A DNA stretch of 32,746 bases from Streptomyces musisoli (GTDB lineage Bacteria > Actinomycetota > Actinomycetes > Streptomycetales > Streptomycetaceae). This document shows positions 25,501-31,404 of the stretch, one piece after another (positions within the stretch are counted from its first letter, which is position 1; each line of letters opens with the position of its first letter). The stretch is taken from NCBI RefSeq assembly GCF_016741855.1, contig NZ_JAERRH010000037.1, positions 1 through 32,746 on the forward strand, given 5' to 3'. The notes beneath the pieces were generated by a model that was not told where the DNA came from, did no database searches, and was given only the letters and a program-made list of their open reading frames with translations. Both the position numbers and the translations under genes were made by a program.

Positions 25501-28500
25501 GCGCCGCACGGAGCCGCGCTGCCAGTCGCGCATCTCGCCGGCTGAGAAGGGCAGGCCGTCGTAGCTGTTGCGCCAGCCGGCCAGGTTGAAGGTGGCGTCG
25601 GCGGGCTCGGCGGCGGTGTCGGGGGACGCGGTGTCGGTGCCGGCTTCGTAGGCGCGGTCCCAGGCGGCGGCCCACTCGGCCAGGGCGGTGCTCTGGTCCG
25701 CCGGGGTGGGGGCCGTGTCACCGGCCGGGGCCGTGTCGCGGACGCAGTAGGCGACCAGTTGTTCGTCCCGGCCGACCACCACGGCGCGGCGGACCGACTC
25801 GTGGCGGGCGAGGGCCGCCTCGACGTCGGCGGGCTCGATGCGGTGGCCGCGCAGTTTGACCTGGCGGTCGTTGCGTCCCAGCAGCGTCAGCCTGCCGGGT
25901 CCGTCGAAGCGGGCCAGGTCGCCGGTGCGGTAGAGGGTGCCGGGGTGGAAGGGGTTGTCGGCGAAGCGCAGCCGGGTCTGCTCGGGGTCGTTGCGGTAGC
26001 CGCGGGCCACTCCGGCGCCGCCGATACACAGTTCGCCGGGGAAGCCGAGCGGTACCGGTGCCAGGTTCTCGTCGAGGACGTAGACCTGGGTGCGGTCGAT
26101 CGGGCTGCCGACGAGGATGCCGTCGTGCTCGGCGCGGCCGGTGACCTGCCAGACCGTGGACCACACGGTGGTCTCGGTGGGGCCGTACATGTTCCACACC
26201 GTGGCCGGGGCCCGGACGGCGAGCAGCCGGTCCGCCAGGTCGCGGGAGAGGGCCTCGCCGCCGCACAGGATCTTTTCCAGGGTGGGGGTGCCCTGCCAGC
26301 CTCCGTCCAGCAGCAGCTGCCAGGTGGCGGGGGTGCCCTGCATCATGGTGATCGCATGGCGTTCGATCAGCGCGCTCAGGGCCTTGGCGTCCATGGTCTC
26401 CTGGGCCTGGGCGATGACCGTGGTCGCGCCGCAGAGCAGGGGCAGGAACAGCTCCAGCACGGAGATGTCGAAGGACACGGTGGTGACCGCCAGCAGCCGG
26501 TCGCCGGCGGTGCAGCCCGGGCGTTCGCGCATGGCGGTCAGGAAGTTGCCCAGGGCGCCGTGGGTGATCTCGACGCCCTTGGGGCGGCCGGTCGAGCCCG
26601 AGGTGTAGATGACGTAGGCCAGGTCGTCGGCGTCCACCTCGACCGCGAGGTCGCCGTCGGTGTCCGGTTCGGCGGCCAGGTCGACGTTCACGCAGCGGGT
26701 GTCCCAGGCGGCGAGGGACGCGGGCACGGCGGCGGGGGTGACGATGAGCCTGGGGTCGGCGTCGTCGATCATCCGGCGGATGCGGTCGGCCGGGAACCTG
26801 GGGTCGACGGGCACATAGGCGGCGCCCGTCTTCATGACCGCCAGCAGGGCCACGACGAGGTCGATCGAGCGGTCCAGGGCCACGCCGACCAGGTCGCCCC
26901 GGCCCACTCCCCGGCCGGTCAGCGCGTGGGCGAGCCGGTTGGCGCGGGCGTTGAGGGCGGCGTAGGTCAGGCCGGTGTCCGCGCAGAGCAGTGCGGTGTC
27001 CTCGGCGTGGTCGCGCGCGGCCTGCTCGAAGAGCCGGTGCAGGCTCTGCGCGGGGAGGTCCGCGGCGGCGCCGGCGCTCTCGTTGAACTCTTCGACGAGG
27101 TGGGCGCGTTCGTCGGTGGTGAGGAGGTCGGCGGCGGCCGCAGGCTGCTCGCCGGCGGCGGGCAGACGGCGGCACCAGGCGGCGAACTGGTCGGCCAGCC
27201 GGGTGACGTCCCGGGTGGACAGGCGCGCGGCGTCGTGGTGGAAGGCGACGAGCGCGCCGTCCTCGGCGCCGTCGTGCCGGACGTGGAGTTCCAGCCTCGG
27301 ACGGTGGCCGTCCTCGCCGGCGGGGCCGGCGGTGTCGCGGGGCCCCCAGGAGATCAGCACGTCCGGTGTCAGGGCGCCGCTGCGGAAGCGTTCCCGCAGC
27401 GCCTCGTCACGGCCGACGGCGTCGCGGCGCAGCCAGCCCCGCTCCTGCCCTCGGGTGAACTCGCGCCGTACCGCCCGCAGGTTCTGGGAGATCGTCGCGT
27501 CGGCGTCGATGCGGCACGGCAGGGGCAGCCAGGCGGCGAACAGGTCCCGGTGCGCGGCGTCGACGCCGTCGCGGGGGGCCGTCATCGCGAGGTGGAGCTG
27601 CGGCCGGCCGCTCGCCCGGCTCAGGAAGATGCCCAGCGCACCGGCCAGGTGGGCGGCGGCCGCCGCGGAGGCGTCCGTGGCGTCGGCGCCGTCTGGGGAC
27701 GGGACGTGGCAGCGCACGAGGACGGGGTCCGCCGGCCGGCCGCCGGCCGCGTCGAGGTCCGGGCGGGGCTGCGGGTGGGGCAGGCGGTAGGGGTGGTCGC
27801 CGCAGCCGATCAGGCGTTCGCGCCAGCGGCTCGCGGCCTTGGAGGCCTGGACGCCGGCTTCGGTCAGGCGCGCGCCCGCGTCCTCGCCGGGGACGTCCAG
27901 GACGGTGCCGGGCCGGATGCCGTGGGCCGCCGCGACGGCGCCGGCGGGCCGTTCCTCGCCCTCCAGGGTGCTGATCCGGGTCAGGGTGACGCTTCCGGCG
28001 CCCGTGGCCACCCGCAGGCCCGAGGCGTCGTCGCAGGACAGGACCGTGCCGGGCGCGGCGGCGTCCTGCGCGGCGGCCTGGTGGCGGGCTTCGCGGACGG
28101 CGTAGAAGTGACCGTCGAGGCTGGCCTTGGGCCACACCAGCGGGCTCGCGAACGGGCCGTAGTCGGTGGCCCGGACCATGGCGGCGATGCGCTCGGCCGG
28201 AAGGCTCCAGTCGATCAGTCCCTCGGCGGCGAACTGGGTGTGCCGCGAGAAGTAGCGGCGTGTCGCGGGGTCCTGGGGGGTGGCGGTCTCGCGGCCCTCC
28301 GCGATCTCGTCGATCAGTCCGGCCAGGCTGGCGACGGCTGCGTCGTCGCACTTCAGTCCCAGGGACAGCGCGGTGTCCTCGGGTCCGATCGCCACCGGTA
28401 CCCGGCCCAGTACCTCGCCGCCGTCGACCACCTGGGCCATGCGGTGCCAGGTGATGCCGTACTCCCGCGCCCCGTCCGCGATGGCCCAGGACGGCGTGTG

Positions 28501-28809
28501 CAGGCCCGAGTACTGCGGGAGGGGGCCGTAGTGGTAGTTGACGGCGGCCCGTGTCGCGCAGCCCAGCAGCGCCTCGGGCACCACCGCGTAGTTGCCGACG
28601 CTCAGCAGGAGGTCGCAGGACAGCTGCGGGGCGAGCGCCACGGCCTCGGCGAGTTCGTGGTGCGGGATGCCCGCCTTGACCGCCCAGGACCGGGCGGTGG
28701 CGTCACCGGTCACCACGGCTGAGATCCGGTGCCCTTTCGCCACGAGTACCTCACCGCAGCGAGCGAGTACGCTCCCGCCGCCGATCAGGACGGAACTCAA
28801 AGAAGTCAT
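16579..28809 (-). CDS. Hybrid NRPS-PKS: FT-C(lobe)-A(Gly)-MT-PCP-KS-AT-DH-ER-KR-ACP-TD
   Basis: A 4076-aa single-chain assembly line. Domains (approximate residues): formyltransferase 1-310, with catalytic Asn91, His93 and Asp129; C-terminal condensation lobe 345-575 without HHxxxDG; adenylation 590-1025 (TSGSTGRPKG at 736) resuming to A10 Lys1478; N-methyltransferase insert 1045-1440 (FEIGSGSG); PCP (Ser1531 in GGNSL); KS 1587-2018 (Cys1763, His1898, His1938); AT 2035-2470 (GHSIGE, HAFH: malonyl type); DH 2492-2775 (His2526, Asp2691); ER about 2980-3295; B-type KR (LDD 3398-3400, Tyr3455, Asn3459); ACP (Ser3621); thioester reductase 3715-4060 (TGATGFVG, Tyr3871, Lys3875). The adenylation code DILQLGMVW predicts glycine. 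Expected chemistry: load and N-methylate/N-formylate glycine, add one malonate, reduce fully and release an aldehyde. The second ATG (28809) is chosen because GGGGAGG is 7 bases before it but only 1 before the ATG at 28815. No MbtH or PPTase gene lies nearby. Confidence 0.95.
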   Translation of the reverse strand: MTSLSSVLIGGGSVLARCGEVLVAKGHRISAVVTGDATARSWAVKAGIPHHELAEAVALAPQLSCDLLLSVGNYAVVPEALLGCATRAAVNYHYGPLPQYSGLHTPSWAIADGAREYGITWHRMAQVVDGGEVLGRVPVAIGPEDTALSLGLKCDDAAVASLAGLIDEIAEGRETATPQDPATRRYFSRHTQFAAEGLIDWSLPAERIAAMVRATDYGPFASPLVWPKASLDGHFYAVREARHQAAAQDAAAPGTVLSCDDASGLRVATGAGSVTLTRISTLEGEERPAGAVAAAHGIRPGTVLDVPGEDAGARLTEAGVQASKAASRWRERLIGCGDHPYRLPHPQPRPDLDAAGGRPADPVLVRCHVPSPDGADATDASAAAAAHLAGALGIFLSRASGRPQLHLAMTAPRDGVDAAHRDLFAAWLPLPCRIDADATISQNLRAVRREFTRGQERGWLRRDAVGRDEALRERFRSGALTPDVLISWGPRDTAGPAGEDGHRPRLELHVRHDGAEDGALVAFHHDAARLSTRDVTRLADQFAAWCRRLPAAGEQPAAAADLLTTDERAHLVEEFNESAGAAADLPAQSLHRLFEQAARDHAEDTALLCADTGLTYAALNARANRLAHALTGRGVGRGDLVGVALDRSIDLVVALLAVMKTGAAYVPVDPRFPADRIRRMIDDADPRLIVTPAAVPASLAAWDTRCVNVDLAAEPDTDGDLAVEVDADDLAYVIYTSGSTGRPKGVEITHGALGNFLTAMRERPGCTAGDRLLAVTTVSFDISVLELFLPLLCGATTVIAQAQETMDAKALSALIERHAITMMQGTPATWQLLLDGGWQGTPTLEKILCGGEALSRDLADRLLAVRAPATVWNMYGPTETTVWSTVWQVTGRAEHDGILVGSPIDRTQVYVLDENLAPVPLGFPGELCIGGAGVARGYRNDPEQTRLRFADNPFHPGTLYRTGDLARFDGPGRLTLLGRNDRQVKLRGHRIEPADVEAALARHESVRRAVVVGRDEQLVAYCVRDTAPAGDTAPTPADQSTALAEWAAAWDRAYEAGTDTASPDTAAEPADATFNLAGWRNSYDGLPFSAGEMRDWQRGSVRRILSHAPENVFEIGSGSGLMLFSLAPHCRTYHAVDASAAAVDMTRRHLASLPHVTCEQRTAHDLPDVAEGTFDTVVVNSVTQYFPSVDYLTSVLKWATRAVTRGRVFLGDVRDLSLLDVFHADVADFRADAETLTAEELARRTERGIRTERELAVSRDYFAHLPQLFPQITRVDITLRDGRYVNEMTRYRYDVTLHIGETTGPATPAAEKDWQADGLDLAALSDELGSVADRPLRLNGIPNGRLGEVCARTAAALETLGTHTSTAPTSWIDPADLADLAHEAGLELALLPSRSGDTWRCDALFWRPGQTPDLSPHPAPAPDGDALTRYANTPAVGDAPTTPLHRVLRPWLAERLPEYMVPAFIVELDELPLTPNGKIDENALPDPVVEVDATAKPATELERDIVAIWSEVLGHDRIGVNQNFFEIGGNSLRVVRVQTRLEELLGRPVFGAKLFEHFTVKTLAAYLAGDTTTSRTIVPDRRRAEHDEPIAIIGMACRLPGDANTPEEYWELLERGGDGIIEVPKDRWDAEALYNPDPEVPGTSYCSRGGFVTPIDLFDAPFFGISPREARSLDPMQRMVLETTWEAFERAGYTLDQLRGSQTGAFIGVGKSSAYHEYGLTMAGGLSDLDGYVGPGSAGGTMSGRVSYVFGLEGPTLTLDTACSSSLVTTHLACNALRNGECDLAVSAGVSLMLTPELHVEFSRLRGMSADGRCRSFSSDTDGTGWSEGSAAVVLKRLSDAQRDGDPILAVLRGTAVNHDGHAASLTTPSGPAQQRVIRAALAASALQPDDIDYLEAHGTGTKLGDPIEGTALAEVFGGSHSGETPLWVGSAKSNLGHTQAAAGLAGVMKVVLAMHNDTLPRTLHVAEPTPAVDWNGAGMALVREQRPWPVKDVPRRAGVSSFGIGGTNAHVIVEEPPRPTAKNTDDDAPAPLPPTVPFVISGYTDAALRRQVENLHLHMGMNIQDRLGDVARSLATTRSHFRRRLVLPVKDKAELLDKLASFARTGELPAESVRTGNHTDDPRLALLFTGQGSQLVGMGKDVYDVYPVFREALDEAAARFTELEKPLLQVMWADPDSEDAALLNRTDFTQPALFALQVALWRLWESWGVRPELLLGHSIGELAAAHVAGMFDLDDACRLVAARGRLMQALPARGAMVSLEADGAEAEAAIDTLALRGKLDVAGLNTPTQTVLSGDTDAVEAITAHFTQQGRKAKRLTVSHAFHSHHMDAMLDPFRAVAQTVRFRPATIPLVSSLTGELAVPGELEDPGYWVRQVRHAVRFSDGMAVLHREGANTFLELGPQPVLSGLGASCLADEQQLSWVPSSVSGKNGASVIQHALAELHVRGVLVDWDGYFAPFGGERVALPTYAFQRERFWFEPPLTREVGAGLNATGHALLGGGVEIAGTGLSLYTNVVAADQPVWVQDHRVMDAVLMPGTAFFEAMRAAGDAAHEGEWDLSDVVIASPLVLASGVPVRMQVTVGPATGEIRPVQVYSAPEGEDGAWQLHAEGRITPADPTAAVAAVTVPPRAAEPLDASALYRDLDALGYGYGPTFQGIKEAWHVDGEVWARAALPESAEQSAAGYVLHPALLDSAMHSLLLTQRLQNRTGDDLFVPFEAERLSLRVKGLSQIWVRVADFELGDGEFWASLDIHDSDGTHVGRLHRLHARRVDRAVLRRLAAAGVDRFQFDVNWRHADTDHVEMGGSWGMMTPAGDVPWAREVKTLLARAGIQVIKVRDLEDAEDLDGLVCLWDCDATAPAQAHTFAATALQQLQEAAGTQFRTPLVWVTRHAVGTGADDMVSQLGAAPLWGLMRTARNEHPELSLRLIDLGEQEADRRLLPAALMLETEPECALRHGEVLVPQLLRVGSAQDLELPAEGRWQLEIAAKGRLDEPLNVKPLPERALAPGEIRAEVRAAGVNFLDVLNALGMVEIPAFGLEFAGVVTEVGASVDQVKAGDAVLGLARGSFASEVVTDARQVVRMPEHLSFEEAATIPMTFLTAWYGLHELGSLQAGERVLIHAAAGGVGMAAVQLAQLAGAEVYGTASEPKWPALRELGLDDAHLASSRDLGFVEHFGRAADGTEPGQAFDVVLNSLATEFIDASLGMLGSGGRFLEMGKIDVREQAAIDQSHPGVTYTVYNLPEAGPDLIQRMLVSIAELFTQGKLAPLPLRAFPMTHTSDGLRFIAQARHVGKVVLLPARQQQFIHPDGAVLVSGGAGDLGRRVARWLAGTHGVRDLVLASRRGMDTPGAAALVDELAELGATATVVACDTADRDDVTAVMALFGPHRPLRGVVHAAGVLDDGALTALTPERFDAVLLPKVDGAWHLHELTLDMELDFFMMFSSIASVMGAPGQGNYAAANAFLDALAHLRRAKGLPATSVAFGPWEGDGMAAGLSEFDRARFAQLGLDRLAPDEGLELFELAVTSGRALTMAAALDLNRVQHYYENRGGIPPLFRALLSANAGSRSRAGGTDLRKLLGEAAPQEYPAVVLGVVREEVAKTLGFATPEAVDVNVPLQDIGIDSLTAVLMRNQLADLTGLALPAKIAFDHPNLTSLGDFLLEKLLEAGLDTAPAAATGTAAPAAPEAAGTAGVDLSTARKGCLHPDLRFANATAAPVRPEAVFVTGATGFVGAYLLHELLASEVVAYCLVRADDARQAMERLVAGLDGYGLWKQEFAPLLNPVVGDLTRPLFGLDEESFDELADQVDAICHSGALVDWMRPLEDYIGPNVVGTHEALRLASRGRGKAFHFVSTFATLPKYLGYEVTENDREYGYLTSKWQAEQMVAAARWRGAKASTYRLPFVGASTRTGHFRLDRGDFLHNLITGSLQMGSFPSLAADLTAVLPVDYLCHTIAEAMTGDLTRIGQDYDFVNSQAPTFDRFFEMVGAAAGGGAQIVPFDEWRQQALAFAATHPASPLARIAALVDGLTAEGLADMFAALPVGGAVFGAEDYPSPPVDEEFVRTYVERINTSDRAEDTTS

Positions 28810-29450
28810 CGCCATGCCTCCCCGTGATCACCCGCGGCGCGTCCGGTGGGGCGTCGTTCGTCCCCGGGGCAGAGGCAACGGCACCCGGGCAGCCCCGTGA
28901 GGGCCTCCAGGTGCCGGATCCAAGCGTGCGCACGGGGCTGGTCCCCCCGTACACCCGTGCCGATCCCCCCGAGATCGAGCGGCGTCCGCCTCACGGGCGG
29001 TGCCGCGAGCGGCTGCGCCGTGAGTGGTCCGCGCTGTGCAGGATTGACGTGCAAGTACGCCGGAATGCTGAACTGCCGAAGTGCTGAACCGCCGTGTTAC
29101 GGAAGTGCTGTCGTGCAGAGTCGCTGCCGTGCAGACGTGCAGAAGTACCTGGCTGTGAAGGTGCGCTGACGTGCGATGGAGTCGAAGTCTCCCCGCCGCA
29201 CGCCGGTTCCTCCCCCCGGATGCCCCGACCCAACATTGGCCTGCCGCGGGAGGCACCGCAAGGCATGGCGGCGATCTTCGGGCTAATGTCGAGTGATTGT
29301 CATCACATGTACTAGTCACGTACTTTGACGCACCGTCATCGGGGGGCGGGCACACTTGCTTCGGTTGTGGTTCTTCAACCAGCCTTCCCATGCACCGAGT
29401 TGCACCACAGGCGAGTTTCGACGACGCACACACGAGCTGAGGGGACCGGC
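28810..29450. other. 641-bp divergent intergenic region of the biosynthetic locus
   Basis: No convincing gene. It must contain the promoters of the synthase operon (leftward) and the exporter (rightward). It holds three CGTGCAG copies (29112-29118, 29128-29134, 29136-29142), the inverted repeat at 29293-29306 and a TTGACG at 29325-29330 that may be a rightward -35 box. The part around 29040-29330 is less GC-rich than the flanking genes. Confidence 0.6.
29293..29306. promoter_or_regulatory. Inverted repeat, candidate operator between synthase and exporter
   Basis: GTGAT-TGTC-ATCAC is a perfect 5-bp-arm inverted repeat, followed by an ACTAGT palindrome at 29311-29316 and a TTGACG at 29325-29330. 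Placement 145 bases before the exporter start suggests a regulator site, but no dedicated regulator gene is present in the operon. Confidence 0.4.
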
Positions 29451-30920
29451 ATGCCCGAGGAGTCGGCCGAGCGCAAACGCACGACGGAGAAGGCCAACCC
29501 GGCCCGCGTCCTCGCACTGTGCAGCGGCGCGAGCTTCATGGCCTTCCTCGACCTCTCGATCATCAGCATCGCCTTCCCGGACATCCTGGACGATTTCCCG
29601 GGCACGTCGCTCAACACCATGACGTGGGTCCTCAGCGGCTACACGATCCTGCTGGCGGCCGTGCTCACGCCCGCCGGAAGGATCGCCGACAGCGTCGGCC
29701 GGCGCACCGTCTTCGTCTGGTCCCTGGCGGCCTTCACCGCCGCCTCGCTCGTCTGCGCCGTGGCGCCGTCCATCTGGTGGCTCATCGCGGCACGGGTCGT
29801 GCAGGGTGCGGCGGCCGGCGGCATGATCCCCGCCGCGCTCGGCCTGATCCTCGCCACGACACCGCGCGAGCGCATCGCCCGGGCGATCGGCACCTGGTCC
29901 GCGGTGGCGGGCTTCTCCGCCGTGATCGGACCGGCCGCGGGCGGGCTGCTGCTGGACGCCTTCGGCTGGCGCTCGGTGTTCTACATCAACCTCCCGCTGT
30001 GCGGTGCGATGCTGGTCGCCGCCGTGGTGGTGCTGCCGAGGCATGCACTGCGCGGCACCGGGGACCGGCTGCCGGACGCGGTGGGCAGCATCGCGCTCGC
30101 CCTGGGCATCGGCGGGGTGGTGAGCGCGCTCACCGAGGCGGACACCTGGGGCTGGGCGGACGTTCGCACCATCGGACTCGGGGTGTCCGGGCTGGCGCTC
30201 GTCGTCGTGACCGTGCTGCGTTCGCGTACGCATCCGGCGCCGGCCCTGGAGATGTCGGTGTGGCGCAGTCCCGTCTTCCGGACCGCCAACCTGGGCCTCG
30301 GCCTGCTCAACATGACGATGTTCGCGTGGATGCTGGCCGCCCCGCTGTTCGCCGCCGACATCTGGCACTGGTCGGTGCTGAAGACGGCCGGCGCCCTGAG
30401 CGTGGGAGCCGTCTCCTCGATGGCCGGCTCGCTGGCCGCCGGACGGCTGACCCGGCCGGCGACCCAGGTGAAGGTGACGGTCCTGGGCGCGCTGTCCTTC
30501 ACGGGCAGCAACGCCATCTGGGCGTCCGACCTCTTCGGTTCCACGCCCAACTTCCTGGGCGGCTGGCTGCCGGCCGCGATCCTCGGCGGCGGCGGCCTCG
30601 GTCTGGCCATCACCTGCCTGTCGTCGCTGGCGGCCGGGACGGTGCCCCCGCTCAAGTTCGCGGGCGGCCTCGGCATGACCCTGACGGTGCGGCAGGTCGG
30701 CGGTGCGGTCGGCGTCGCCGGATTCGCCTCGATCATGGCCTCGGGCGCGAACCCCGGCGGCATCACGTCCTTCCACCACGTCTACGTCGCCGCGATGGCC
30801 GTCAACGTGCTGTGCGCGGCCGTGGTGTGCACGATGCTCACCGTGCTGCGGCCCAGGCCCGCGGCGACGGCCGCGGCGCCAGCGCAGACGTCCCAGGACC
30901 AGGCCACGCCCACCCAGTGA
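29451..30920 (+). CDS. MFS drug exporter, DHA2 (EmrB/QacA) 14-TM family
   Basis: A 489-aa inner-membrane protein with about 14 hydrophobic segments. Diagnostic motifs: FLDLSIISIAFPDI in TM1 (the D1 motif of proton-drug antiporters), GRIADSVGRRTVF (motif A) between TM2 and TM3, a WLIAARVVQGAAAGG TM4 (motif B with its Arg), and GFSAVIGPAAGGLLLDAFGW in TM5 (antiporter motif C). The start at 29451 is set by AGGGGA 5 bases upstream; longer in-frame readings to 29325 lack hydrophobic or family sequence. These pumps export small amphipathic compounds using the proton gradient. Being divergent from the synthase operon, it is the likely exporter or self-resistance pump for the product. It may alternatively be unrelated. 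Confidence 0.92.
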   Translation: MPEESAERKRTTEKANPARVLALCSGASFMAFLDLSIISIAFPDILDDFPGTSLNTMTWVLSGYTILLAAVLTPAGRIADSVGRRTVFVWSLAAFTAASLVCAVAPSIWWLIAARVVQGAAAGGMIPAALGLILATTPRERIARAIGTWSAVAGFSAVIGPAAGGLLLDAFGWRSVFYINLPLCGAMLVAAVVVLPRHALRGTGDRLPDAVGSIALALGIGGVVSALTEADTWGWADVRTIGLGVSGLALVVVTVLRSRTHPAPALEMSVWRSPVFRTANLGLGLLNMTMFAWMLAAPLFAADIWHWSVLKTAGALSVGAVSSMAGSLAAGRLTRPATQVKVTVLGALSFTGSNAIWASDLFGSTPNFLGGWLPAAILGGGGLGLAITCLSSLAAGTVPPLKFAGGLGMTLTVRQVGGAVGVAGFASIMASGANPGGITSFHHVYVAAMAVNVLCAAVVCTMLTVLRPRPAATAAAPAQTSQDQATPTQ

Positions 30921-31292
30921 ACCCCGGCGACCGGTGAACCCGCGCGACCGGTGACCGGCGCGACCGGTGACCGCCGGCGCCTGGGGTGACCGGCCGGTGC
31001 CCGGTGACCGGCCGGTGCCTGATCTCCCGGCCCGCCGGGCTGCGGCTTGCACGGACTGCGGGCTGCGGGCTGCCGGGCTACGGACCACCATGCGGCGGCT
31101 GCGGGCCACGGATTGCGGCCCACCGGGCTGCGCGGATTGCGGGTTGGATTGCGGCCCACCGGGCTGCGCCGGCTGCGGGCTGCGGCCGACCGGGCTCCGC
31201 CGGCTGCGGGTTGCGGGTTGCGGCCGACCGGGCCCCGCGGGCTGCGGATTGCGGCCCACCGGGCTGCGCGGATTGCGGGCTGCGGATTGCGG
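30921..31292. repeat. Repeat-rich intergenic region after the exporter gene
   Basis: 30921-31020 is built of GACCGGTGA/GACCGGCCGG units with period 15-19. 31040-31290 holds five imperfect copies of a unit with core TGCGGCC(C/G)ACCGGGC, starting at 31114, 31150, 31181, 31219 and 31250, separated by ATTGCGGG/GGCTGCGG filler. Spacing is 31-38 bp. Open frames through it only spell low-complexity Pro/Gly/Arg repeats, so it is not coding. No function is assigned. Confidence 0.85.
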
Positions 31293-31341
31293 ACGGTCCC
31301 CTGGGGGCGGCGGTCACCATGTGCCGCCCCCAGGGGACCGT
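31293..31341. terminator. Perfect 19-bp hairpin between convergent genes
   Basis: The left arm 31293-31311 is exactly complementary to the right arm 31323-31341, with an 11-base loop. It lies between the exporter (+, ends 30920) and the thiolase (-, ends 31405) and can serve both directions. No long U-tract follows, but the stem is very stable. Confidence 0.8.
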
Positions 31342-31404
31342 GTCGTTCTTCCGGCTCCCGGCCGCGTCGCTCAGAGCGGCCGTCAGGCGGATGTCAGGCG
31401 GGCA

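Noticed and set aside
16583..25675. Very long minus-strand open frame in the frame of the oxygenase, running upstream through the synthase
   Set aside because: Upstream of 16582 it spells Arg/Pro/His-rich low-complexity protein; only the 15239-16582 part has real protein character and a coupled start.
29325..29450. 42-residue N-terminal extension of the MFS exporter
   Set aside because: The extension is not hydrophobic and not family-like, and the ATG at 29451 has a good ribosome-binding site.
31114..31270. CRISPR-like array (five units spaced 31-38 bp)
   Set aside because: The intervals are variants of the same filler rather than unique spacers, the units are imperfect, and no cas gene is present.
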